A DNA stretch of 61,768 bases, taken from Clostridia bacterium (lineage in GTDB: Bacteria > Bacillota > Clostridia > Oscillospirales > CAG-272). Below the pieces are notes generated by a model, which made no database searches, was not told where the DNA came from, and worked only from the letters and a program-made list of their open reading frames with translations. Location: positions 1 to 61,768 of the forward strand of contig JAFTKJ010000019.1 of assembly GCA_017453305.1 (NCBI GenBank), written 5' to 3'. The translations under genes were made by a program, and so were the position numbers. How positions within the stretch are numbered: position 1 is the first letter of the stretch; every line of letters begins with the position of its first letter. Positions 1 through 6,678 of the stretch are shown piece by piece.

Positions 1-144
1 AAACCACTTACATTATACTTGGAGGTTTAACTCTTTTCAACCCTTTTTCGTTTCGGGCTTGCTTATAGCTCGCCCTCTTTGTCGTCGCTCCGCTCGTTTA
101 CCGCTCCCCCAGTAGAACTGGGGGTTTATTTGGATAACCAAGAT
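1..144. other. Left-edge intergenic stretch with hairpin
   Basis: No coding region is visible. It contains an 8-bp hairpin (CCCCCAGT / ACTGGGGG, 106-124) followed by TTTATTT, which could terminate a plus-strand transcript entering from the left. Upstream of it lies a purine/pyrimidine-mixed stretch with no recognised RNA family. Confidence 0.4.
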
Positions 145-178
145 AAAAAAGCTGCCTTGTAATCAAGACAGCTTTTTT
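145..178. terminator. Bidirectional terminator after secG
   Basis: Near-perfect stem (AAAAAAGCTGCCTTG pairing with CAAGACAGCTTTTTT, loop TAAT). It lies directly downstream of secG and gives a T-tract on either strand. Confidence 0.85.
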
Positions 179-182
179 GAAA

Positions 183-458
183 TTAGATTTTCAAGGTGTT
201 GATAATGATAACCAATGCAACGGTAACCAGGAACGCCAATACAGCAAACACAATGGTCAGCTTGGAAAGGAGCTTGTCGCGGTCGCCGGTTTTGGACTTG
301 CCAAAAAAGGTATCTGCAGCACCGGTAATGGTACCGGAAAGGCTCTTATCCTTTGCGGATTGGAACAAAATCAAAACCATAAGAACCAAAGATACGAAAA
401 TCAAAATACCACCCAGAACATACTGCAGGGTGCCCGTTAAAGTAGCGGCAAAAAGCAT
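183..458 (-). CDS. secG: Preprotein translocase subunit SecG
   Basis: Encodes a 91-residue SecG, the small membrane subunit that stabilises the SecYEG protein-export channel. Two hydrophobic segments (about residues 12-34 and 68-89) are joined by a polar, Gly/Ser/Lys-rich loop with the family-typical stretch around GAADTFFGKSKTGDRDKLLSKLT. The open frame extends upstream, but the start at 458 is chosen because GGAGG lies 9 nt before it and the product then has the usual SecG length. Monocistronic: its own promoter lies upstream and a terminator follows. Confidence 0.93.
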   Translation of the reverse strand: MLFAATLTGTLQYVLGGILIFVSLVLMVLILFQSAKDKSLSGTITGAADTFFGKSKTGDRDKLLSKLTIVFAVLAFLVTVALVIIINTLKI

Positions 459-522
459 TACATTATACCTCCAAATGCTATTTCGTAACCGACGCAAAAT
501 CGGTTTTATCATCACTTTGTAT

Positions 523-551
523 ATTATAGCATATTTCTTTCCAAATTGCAA
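523..551 (-). promoter_or_regulatory. Sigma-A promoter of secG
   Basis: TTGCAA, 17-nt spacer, TATAAT reading leftward. The 5' leader between it and secG holds a small hairpin (CCGA/TCGG). Confidence 0.75.
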
Positions 552-652
552 TACTTTTTTTTATTTTTTTAGGTTCTTTTTTCTTTTTTTGCCGCTTTTT
601 TTGCGTTGTTTTCATCAAAAAGGTGAAAAGTTTTCGATTCTTTCAAAAGCTC

Positions 653-681
653 TTGACCAAAATTCATTTTTATGGTATCAT
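653..681 (+). promoter_or_regulatory. Sigma-A promoter of HAD phosphatase gene
   Basis: TTGACC, 17-nt spacer, TATCAT, located 31 nt before the start codon. Confidence 0.7.
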
Positions 682-711
682 TATAGAAATGAGCTTGATA
701 GGAGAAAAGGT

Positions 712-1533
712 ATGGATTTTCAAAACCCGGATATTTCCATTTTAAAGAATAAAGATCTGTTCGTTTTTGACATGGACGGCACGATTTATCTTGGGGAGCA
801 AGTGTTCCCTTATGCGGTACGCTTTATTCACAATTTGCGCGCCGCCGGAAAAAGAGTGCTCTTTTTTACGAATAATGCTTCACACTCCCCTCTTTTTTAT
901 CTGTCGCGCCTGACGCGCATGGGATTTGATCCGCGGCAGAGTGAGATCATGACGGCGGGGGACGTAACGGCGGAATTTTTGATCCGTCACCGCCCCAATC
1001 AAAGCGTGTATCTGCTTGGAACCGAGGATTTGGTACAGAATTTTCAAAGCCGCGGCATTCCATTGGTGGCGGGCGAGAGCGAGCGTGCCGACGTTGTTGT
1101 GACGAGCTTTGACACGAGCTTGACCTACCAAAAGCTTTCGGACGCCTGCCGTTTGATCCGCGGCGGTGCGGAGTATCTTTGCACGCATCCCGACTTCAAC
1201 TGCCCCACCGAGCACGGCCCCATTCCCGACAGTGGCGCGATTGCGGCGTTTGTAACCGCTTCTACGGGTGTTTCCCCCACCTATTTTGGCAAGCCCTACC
1301 GTCACACGGTGGAAATGATTTGCGAGGCAACCGAGGTGGCAAAGGAGAAAATGTGCATTTTTGGCGACCGACTTTACACCGATATTGCGGTTGGAAAGCG
1401 CCACGGGATTACAGCCGTGCTGGTCTATTCGGGCGAAACGCAACCCGAGGACGTGGAAAAAGCCGAGGAAAAGGATCGCCCCGATTTTATTTTCAATTCC
1501 CTTGACGACGTGGATCAGGCATTTTTTGCTTGA
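712..1533 (+). CDS. HAD-IIA family sugar/nucleotide phosphatase (NagD/AraL-like)
   Basis: A 273-residue HAD-superfamily hydrolase. Motif I is DMDGTIYLG (nucleophile Asp20, acid Asp22), motif II is FFTNN near residue 58, and motif IV is FGDRLYTDIAVG near residue 225. The large cap between motifs II and III is of the C2 type, which assigns it to the IIA class (NagD, AraL, 4-nitrophenylphosphatase-like). These enzymes dephosphorylate sugar phosphates or nucleotides in the cytoplasm; the substrate cannot be told from sequence. A start at 712 is preferred over longer frames because of the upstream GGAGAAAAGG and promoter. A strong terminator follows. Confidence 0.88.
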   Translation: MDFQNPDISILKNKDLFVFDMDGTIYLGEQVFPYAVRFIHNLRAAGKRVLFFTNNASHSPLFYLSRLTRMGFDPRQSEIMTAGDVTAEFLIRHRPNQSVYLLGTEDLVQNFQSRGIPLVAGESERADVVVTSFDTSLTYQKLSDACRLIRGGAEYLCTHPDFNCPTEHGPIPDSGAIAAFVTASTGVSPTYFGKPYRHTVEMICEATEVAKEKMCIFGDRLYTDIAVGKRHGITAVLVYSGETQPEDVEKAEEKDRPDFIFNSLDDVDQAFFA

Positions 1534-1560
1534 CTTCCCCACTCCCCCAACGCAAAAAAG

Positions 1561-1594
1561 CAGAAGCGAGATCATGCACATGATCTCGCTTCTG
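1561..1594. terminator. Bidirectional terminator between convergent genes
   Basis: Perfect 16-bp stem (CAGAAGCGAGATCATG arms, 2-nt loop) followed by TTTATTTATCTT on the plus strand. It separates the HAD gene from the convergent minus-strand membrane-protein cluster. Confidence 0.88.
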
Positions 1595-1604
1595 TTTATT
1601 TATC

Positions 1605-1973
1605 TTACTGTTCTTTTTTTCTTGGGGGATTTAATAATTCGACCACAATAAGGAAGAATGTATTCAAATGAAAATGAACAGCTACCAATATATTTTGTCT
1701 TTCACCCATTTGCAATGAGTCGAACACGATTGCGAGAATCAGTAAACAAATAAATGAGATAAAATTCAAATAATATTGGACCAAGAATACTTTTTTCACA
1801 AATGAACTTACATGTCTTTGCAAAAAACGTTCCCAACTCGTATAATTTTGCATTATTTCACGCTGTTCTTCTAAATCCGGAACAGCATCTCGAAATTCAA
1901 TTTTTAACCTTCTTACACTCAAGACAAAGAACAATAAAAAGCATAAACTCAATAAAATATAATTCATGTTCAA
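1605..1973 (-). CDS. Small membrane protein, unknown
   Basis: A 122-residue protein with an N-terminal hydrophobic helix (about 4-20), a charged middle containing a Glu/Gln-rich stretch, and two hydrophobic helices (about 65-85 and 92-110). No family recognised. The start is uncertain: TTG at 1973 is 7 nt after an AGG, while an ATG two codons in lacks a well-placed Shine-Dalgarno. It is the last gene of the minus-strand cluster running from 6.7 to 1.6 kb, only 4 nt after the preceding gene. Context suggests an orphan immunity or accessory membrane protein; that is inference. Confidence 0.55.
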   Translation of the reverse strand: MNMNYILLSLCFLLFFVLSVRRLKIEFRDAVPDLEEQREIMQNYTSWERFLQRHVSSFVKKVFLVQYYLNFISFICLLILAIVFDSLQMGERQNILVAVHFHLNTFFLIVVELLNPPRKKEQ

Positions 1974-1977
1974 ATGT

Positions 1978-2526
1978 CTACCTTTCTTTTCCTTTCAAGC
2001 GCAAAAGGTCATTATTTACACCATCAATATCCAACGGATTATCTGCGAACCCAATATACAAAATCGAGACCTCATCGCTATTTAATATTTCGCGAAGATC
2101 GGTTTTGAACTTTGCGAAATCCGTGTATTCGACATCCTCTATATGATAATATACGGTATAGGTATGACTCTCATAAAATTTATAGTGCGTACGTTCGTCA
2201 GATGATATTTTAATGTGCAAATGGTCACCATTGTCAATTACAATATCGAGCATATCTTCATGCGCAAGATAGAGGCAAAAATCATCAAAAGTCCATTTTG
2301 CCAGAATTTTCGAGCCAATCTCTTCCTTTGTCAAAAGTTTCTTTTTTTCGGGAGCTATTCCCTGTAATAAAAAATATACCCCTGCCAATACACAAACAAT
2401 AGATATAAAAAGCCCCGAAACATCATTCTTTGGAAAAACAAATCGGTTAAGAAGAAATACAAGTACAAATAAAACAACACTAAGCACTATTTTTATTACT
2501 TTTTTACTGGGAGCTTTTTCGTTCAT
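1978..2526 (-). CDS. Two-helix membrane protein with cytosolic domain, unknown
   Basis: A 182-residue protein. The first 60 residues form two adjacent hydrophobic helices, followed by a soluble alpha/beta-looking domain rich in aromatic and acidic residues (about 80-180). The start at 2526 is chosen because GAGG lies 8 nt upstream; a start six codons earlier has no Shine-Dalgarno. The architecture (two helices, then a small soluble domain) is shared with the neighbours at 2653, 4427 and 5897, although no clear sequence identity is visible by eye. Function unknown. Confidence 0.6.
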   Translation of the reverse strand: MNEKAPSKKVIKIVLSVVLFVLVFLLNRFVFPKNDVSGLFISIVCVLAGVYFLLQGIAPEKKKLLTKEEIGSKILAKWTFDDFCLYLAHEDMLDIVIDNGDHLHIKISSDERTHYKFYESHTYTVYYHIEDVEYTDFAKFKTDLREILNSDEVSILYIGFADNPLDIDGVNNDLLRLKGKER

Positions 2527-2561
2527 TTCTAATACCTCTTTCATTATTTGGTTTTTTCATT

Positions 2562-2603
2562 CCAATTCGATCTTATATGGTTTGTCTTTTAAGATCGAAT
2601 TGG
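2562..2603. repeat. 14-bp inverted repeat
   Basis: Perfect 14-bp arms (CCAATTCGATCTTA / TAAGATCGAATTGG) with a 14-nt loop and no T-tract on either side, so it is not a typical terminator. It is followed at 2605-2612 by GGCTGGGG, a motif that recurs between other genes of this cluster. Confidence 0.65.
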
Positions 2604-2652
2604 TGGCTGGGGCTCATCGATTATTTGTGTTGAGGATATAAATTCTGTCACA

Positions 2653-3237
2653 TCACTTACAATCATAATGTGATACAATTTCCCAAGTATCTTCACTTGT
2701 TCTTTTCAAATGAATTTCCCGTTGTTCTAACCTAGTTCTAAGCACCTCAAAATACCTGGGCAAATACTCATGTATCTGCAAGGGTAATAAAGCATCCTTT
2801 ATCTCTTCGTATTTTTTGCGTGATACACGAATGACGATTTGTTTTTTAATTTTATAAGTCAGTGCAATGTTTTTGCCACCGATTGGTTCTTTTGAACAAA
2901 CAACATATATCGGCGAAAGATCCCTTCCATAATTGTAAGAAAGCATGAGTGAAACATATTGAACTTCTGCAAAACCAAGTTGACAACAAGTTTTCGTAAA
3001 CAAGACACTCTTAAGCATTTCTTGATCAATGTTTGTAACAACTGCTCCGCGATGTGTGAGAATCATTATAGGAATAACTCCAACAGAATACAAGCCCCAA
3101 CCCAAATACGGATATATCACATCATCAAACTCTAATATGATATGCGCAATGGTAATTGCGATTAAGGAGCTCATAATTATTATCGTGATACCTATCGTAT
3201 CAATAAAATGGGGAGGCGAGACAGGAATTTTTTTCAT
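2653..3237 (-). CDS. Two-helix membrane protein with soluble domain, unknown
   Basis: A 194-residue protein. Two hydrophobic helices (about 12-33 and 40-60) are followed by a soluble domain of about 130 residues whose strand-rich pattern resembles the bacterial PH-like fold seen in many small membrane proteins; this is a structural guess only. The start is firm: GGAG lies 8 nt upstream. It stands alone in the cluster, preceded and followed by intergenic spacers carrying the CCCCAGCC motif. Candidate orphan immunity protein by context. Confidence 0.6.
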   Translation of the reverse strand: MKKIPVSPPHFIDTIGITIIIMSSLIAITIAHIILEFDDVIYPYLGWGLYSVGVIPIMILTHRGAVVTNIDQEMLKSVLFTKTCCQLGFAEVQYVSLMLSYNYGRDLSPIYVVCSKEPIGGKNIALTYKIKKQIVIRVSRKKYEEIKDALLPLQIHEYLPRYFEVLRTRLEQREIHLKRTSEDTWEIVSHYDCK

Positions 3238-3351
3238 TTTTGTGCTCCTTTCTAAAATTAAAGTAGAAAATTTGGGTTATCGACACGGTTCGTCGCCGCA
3301 CAATAGACGGCTGGGGCGGTACCTATTCTCATTTTGCTTTCAATCTCAATA

Positions 3352-3723
3352 TTATACGCGATAAATATCGAAGGAAGGGTGCAGATCATACATCGCATAT
3401 TGAGTCCAAATCAGGGTTAAATAATCCATATACTCCAAAAAAGTTGTTTTGGGTTCGAAAGTTTGGGAAATATCAGTTTCTGCAAAATAGTAATTCTGTG
3501 GAAAACGTGGATCTCTCGTACCGCCATAGCCAATGGAAGACATTTTAGAAATATGAACCCTATCCCACCAACGGATTTCAGAAATGTAACAATTATTTTT
3601 GATTACTGTTTTTACCAGTTGTTCAGGGTTATCTAATATGACCTCAACGGCAACACATTCATCAGTGATAGGCTTTCCAACCGAAATAATCGTGTGCTCT
3701 TTTAAAAAACATAGTAAATCCAT
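3352..3723 (-). CDS. Small soluble protein, candidate immunity protein
   Basis: A 123-residue protein without membrane segments or signal, rich in aromatic residues (a WW pair, several YF/FY). No family recognised. It starts 2 nt after the stop of the gene at 3726, with GAGG 7 nt before the ATG, so the two are almost certainly co-translated, and that gene in turn overlaps the Rhs remnant at 4127. Small soluble acidic proteins in this position downstream of Rhs tails are commonly immunity proteins; here this is inferred from position only. Confidence 0.6.
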   Translation of the reverse strand: MDLLCFLKEHTIISVGKPITDECVAVEVILDNPEQLVKTVIKNNCYISEIRWWDRVHISKMSSIGYGGTRDPRFPQNYYFAETDISQTFEPKTTFLEYMDYLTLIWTQYAMYDLHPSFDIYRV

Positions 3724-3725
3724 TG

Positions 3726-4130
3726 TTATTCCTCTACAAGAGAATGCCTTACAATAGAAAGTTCACCATTCTCATTTTTTTCAAAAAACACAATCCATTT
3801 TTCTCCATCCATACCGCTCGTTTTAAAATACAATTCCACTTTGGCGTACGGATACACGAACGAATCATCATCTGCTCGATTATTTTCTTGTTCGATGTCA
3901 GAATTCTTTTCTTCTGCCATCAAACCAGCAAAATTCCAATCGGCTTTGTCAAAATTCTCTACATTCCGTTCCAAATACTGTAGCGCAGTTTCCTGCAACC
4001 GACTTTCGTATTGTCTGAGCCTATCCTGATTTTTTACAACAGAAATTGCGTATGGGGCTAATAAAGCAAGCAACAAGATTACAATACCTGCTAAAATACA
4101 CGCTCCAAGAACTAATTTTTTAGTCTTCAT
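3726..4130 (-). CDS. Single-helix anchored extracytoplasmic protein, candidate immunity protein
   Basis: A 134-residue protein with one N-terminal hydrophobic helix (about 7-30) and a polar domain predicted outside the membrane. Its ATG overlaps the stop codon of the Rhs remnant (ATGA), and its Shine-Dalgarno (GAGAGG) lies inside the last codons of that remnant. Such translational coupling is the classic arrangement of an effector and its immunity gene, so this is the best candidate for the immunity protein of the lost toxin. No sequence family recognised. Confidence 0.6.
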   Translation of the reverse strand: MKTKKLVLGACILAGIVILLLALLAPYAISVVKNQDRLRQYESRLQETALQYLERNVENFDKADWNFAGLMAEEKNSDIEQENNRADDDSFVYPYAKVELYFKTSGMDGEKWIVFFEKNENGELSIVRHSLVEE

Positions 4131-4378
4131 CCGTTTAACCTCTCTTTAATGTAATCACCAAATGCATTCTTTTCAAAGAAATACAAGGTGTAGTATTCCG
4201 CTGCCTGTTGACTGGTACGATACTTCATACCGATTGGCGAACCACTCTCGTCATACACGTATCGCAACATGTATTCGATGCCGTTTTGCGTCCACGGTTC
4301 GGCTATGATCTGACTACCATTCAACACATATTCGTGCTTTATACCGTCTACCGTTTTGCTGGTACGGATACCGCTTTA
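4127..4378 (-). pseudogene. Rhs/YD-repeat protein, C-terminal core remnant
   Basis: The minus-strand frame reads SGIRTSKTVDG, HEYVLNGSQIIAE, then RYVYDESGSPIGMKY and YFFEKNAFGD. This is the characteristic end of an Rhs/YD-repeat shell, where a strand of the form (YF)(YF)xKNxxGD(IV) normally precedes a variable toxin tip. There is no start codon, an in-frame TAA lies just upstream, and the YD repeats expected before this point are absent. After KNAFGD the frame jumps to YIKERLNG and stops, so nearly the whole toxin domain has been deleted. The gene at 3726 overlaps its stop codon. A hairpin (4387-4417) abuts its broken 5' end. Confidence 0.8.
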
Positions 4379-4386
4379 TTCAGCCG

Positions 4387-4417
4387 CCCAGCCGCCGTTT
4401 CAACCCGACGGCTGGGG
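4387..4417. repeat. CCCAGCCG hairpin at Rhs breakpoint
   Basis: Arms CCCAGCCG / CGGCTGGG flank 14 nt. It sits between the Rhs remnant and the gene at 4427. A related motif occurs at 2605, 3309 and 5844. Confidence 0.6.
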
Positions 4418-4426
4418 AGAAACAAA

Positions 4427-4984
4427 TTAAAAATGATTCGTCTGCTTCTTCTCCATCAACAGTTTGCATGCTTGCTGATATAGGCAGTCATGCCCTTCGA
4501 AAAGGTGTGGAGAATTCTCTAAAACAACGTGATATTCCTTCTCTTTATTTGTGACAAAGTAAATATTGAAATAATGTTTTGGTAAGCCTGATTTGGTTTT
4601 GGATTCCTGATAGGAAAAATGATGTATTTCCCGATAATTCAAAACAGCACCTAACTTGGTAAGTAAAACAAACTCCTCTAAGAAAACAGCTTCTCCTATA
4701 GTAATATATTTTCCGTTCTTTTCGCTTTCCTCTGACAGTTCAAGGCGTTCCTCCCAAGAATGCGAGCGGGCATACTTTTTAAAATAATCTTCTTTTGAAA
4801 AAAAGTAATTGCGCTCCCAAGCAGTAATAAAACGGAGAAATACGGAAGCAGTAAGCACAAGAACTCCCAAAATCCAATGATACCAAAACATGAAGACATA
4901 GCATAGAATCCACCATAGCCAAAAAAGGAGTATTTTTGCTCTTGACCATAAAATACGCTTTTCTAACGGTGTGCATTTTTGCAT
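4427..4984 (-). CDS. Two-helix membrane protein with soluble domain, unknown
   Basis: A 185-residue protein with a tryptophan-rich pair of hydrophobic helices (about 16-50) and a C-terminal soluble domain (about 85-175) of mixed strands, again PH-like in layout. The start at 4984 is supported by GGAGG 7 nt upstream rather than the longer frame to 5035. It follows the lipoprotein gene at 5035 by 50 nt, so they may form an operon. No family recognised; the helix-pair plus soluble domain matches its neighbours at 2653 and 5897. Confidence 0.6.
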   Translation of the reverse strand: MQKCTPLEKRILWSRAKILLFWLWWILCYVFMFWYHWILGVLVLTASVFLRFITAWERNYFFSKEDYFKKYARSHSWEERLELSEESEKNGKYITIGEAVFLEEFVLLTKLGAVLNYREIHHFSYQESKTKSGLPKHYFNIYFVTNKEKEYHVVLENSPHLFEGHDCLYQQACKLLMEKKQTNHF

Positions 4985-5034
4985 CTTACGTTCCTCCTTT
5001 AGACAGCGGCGATTTTTTGTAAAAGAATCCCCCA

Positions 5035-5793
5035 CTATTGTTTCAGACTTTCATGATCATTCTGATTTTTAAATTCACTTTCAAATTGTTTTTTAAATTC
5101 ATGAATAACATCTTGGCTTTGCAAAGGATTTTCCAATTTTTCGCACTTGACGATTTCGCTGTTAACATAAGCCATCAAATAAAGCTCTCGTGACTCATTT
5201 TCACTCGATTGTACTGAAACGGTCAGTATCTCGCGATTATTTTCAAAGCAATAATATAGAACCGAATTCTCTGCATCTATGGACAAGTATGCTCTAATAG
5301 CAGCTTCTGTTTCTGCACTTGGAAAATAATCATCAACGGAAATCGTGTAGGACGACGAGGACATTTTGGTTTCTTCTAACGGTTTTCCCCAATCATTGCG
5401 TTGCTTAAATGTTTCGATCTCTTCATCGGTAAAATCATTTGCGGACTCCGCTCGCAGAATATAGCAATAATCTTCGTAATAATACGCCACCTCGTCTTTT
5501 GCTTTTTGGCAGATGACAAGGCAAACATATTCTTCTCCTCCCAGCATGAAATAGCTTGACACATATTGATACAACGCGCGACCGTATTGATCTTTTTCCA
5601 ATTGTTTTACAAGATCTAATCGATGGCAGGATTCCAGATCATACAAGTTGTAGTACGGTACGTTCGATCTTACAATAGCAAACGCTTCGTCATGCCCGGA
5701 AATGCCAACACGCAACAACCCATTCGGCATGCAAGATGCTAACATTGCACATAAAAGGCACATTACAGCTACACCTTTCAATTTATGGAACAT
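5035..5793 (-). CDS. Putative lipoprotein, unknown
   Basis: A 252-residue secreted lipoprotein. It has a basic N-terminus (HKLKG), a hydrophobic stretch, and the lipobox LASC with Cys21 as the predicted lipidated residue. The mature part is soluble, acidic and rich in Tyr and Glu, without a motif I recognise. The start has GAGG 7 nt upstream. In toxin/immunity neighbourhoods, lipoproteins of this size often act as extracytoplasmic immunity proteins, but nothing in the sequence proves that here. Confidence 0.65.
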   Translation of the reverse strand: MFHKLKGVAVMCLLCAMLASCMPNGLLRVGISGHDEAFAIVRSNVPYYNLYDLESCHRLDLVKQLEKDQYGRALYQYVSSYFMLGGEEYVCLVICQKAKDEVAYYYEDYCYILRAESANDFTDEEIETFKQRNDWGKPLEETKMSSSSYTISVDDYFPSAETEAAIRAYLSIDAENSVLYYCFENNREILTVSVQSSENESRELYLMAYVNSEIVKCEKLENPLQSQDVIHEFKKQFESEFKNQNDHESLKQ

Positions 5794-5843
5794 AATTATA
5801 CCTCACCAATTATTTTCCTATATAAGTATACGTCTTACTCAGT

Positions 5844-5869
5844 CCCCAGCCGCAAAAAGGGCGGCTAGG
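5844..5869. repeat. CCCCAGCCGC hairpin
   Basis: CCCCAGCCGC / GCGGCTAGG stem in the spacer between the genes at 5897 and 5035. It carries the same CCCCAGCC core as other spacers of this cluster but in the opposite orientation. Confidence 0.5.
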
Positions 5870-5896
5870 CGCTCAATACAAAATGGGAAGAATTTT

Positions 5897-6493
5897 TTAG
5901 AATAAAAAAATTACGATCATCACAACGAGCGCAAAAGCACAACAAGCTCCAAATATAAACCACATTCTGTTCATGATTTTTTTTCTATCCGCATCCGAAT
6001 AAATATACTTTCCAACTCGATTCCTTAAATGTCCCACATATTGATTACACAAACATATCATTTGTGGGGTTGCAACAAATGAAAGCACTGATTTGTTTTT
6101 AAACATAAGGAATGACAATTGGGGATAATGTAACTCGACTGCCGCTATAGAGTCATCTGTAGATATGCAAATATAATTTGTTGCATTAGGCATTATAGAG
6201 ACATTGTATATTTTTACATCCTGCCACAACAATTTTCTCTTCACTCTTCCAAACTTTGTAACAAGAGATATGCCCTCATCCGAAATTGCAATATTGCAAA
6301 ATGCAGGTGAAAACATTTTCATCATAAACAAAACCAATACCGAAACAGGTAAGCCGCAAAGAAGTAAGAAGTATGGAATAGAACTTCCTTGTCCAGCCAA
6401 ATACATCAAAAGAGGTATGCCAAACAAAAATTCTAATAATCCAAATACTGCAATATAAAGAGGAAATTTTTGACTAGATGAAAAGTGATTCAT
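5897..6493 (-). CDS. Three-helix membrane protein with PH-like domain, unknown
   Basis: A 198-residue protein. Two hydrophobic helices (about 12-32 and 40-60) are followed by a strand-rich soluble region (about 65-165, with ISDEGISLVTKFGRVKRKLLW resembling the first strands of bacterial PH-like domains), then a C-terminal helix (about 175-197). The start has GGAGG 7 nt upstream. A similar arrangement occurs at 60076. Role unknown. Confidence 0.65.
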   Translation of the reverse strand: MNHFSSSQKFPLYIAVFGLLEFLFGIPLLMYLAGQGSSIPYFLLLCGLPVSVLVLFMMKMFSPAFCNIAISDEGISLVTKFGRVKRKLLWQDVKIYNVSIMPNATNYICISTDDSIAAVELHYPQLSFLMFKNKSVLSFVATPQMICLCNQYVGHLRNRVGKYIYSDADRKKIMNRMWFIFGACCAFALVVMIVIFLF

Positions 6494-6515
6494 AAGTGAA
6501 CCTCCATTAAGCTAA

Positions 6516-6674
6516 TTAAAATACAAACTTTATTTCCGAAACCACCTTTAGAACCTCTATAGCAAACCATATAAATGCCGCAGCACACGAGAGAATTACA
6601 AAAATAACCAAAATGTGATACCAAAACGGTTCTACAACCACAGAGTATTCTGTTTGCTCGACTGTAATGTTCAT
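6516..6674 (-). CDS. Single-helix micro-protein, doubtful
   Basis: A 52-residue frame with one hydrophobic helix (about 19-42). It begins 4 nt after the Nnr stop codon, but no Shine-Dalgarno is visible, so translation would depend on coupling to Nnr. No family. It may not be a gene. Confidence 0.3.
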   Translation of the reverse strand: MNITVEQTEYSVVVEPFWYHILVIFVILSCAAAFIWFAIEVLKVVSEIKFVF

Positions 6675-6678
6675 TTTG

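Noticed and set aside
1605-6674. Integron cassette array with attC sites
   Set aside because: Genes are on one strand with hairpins between them, but no GTTRRRY/RYYYAAC pairs or integrase are visible.
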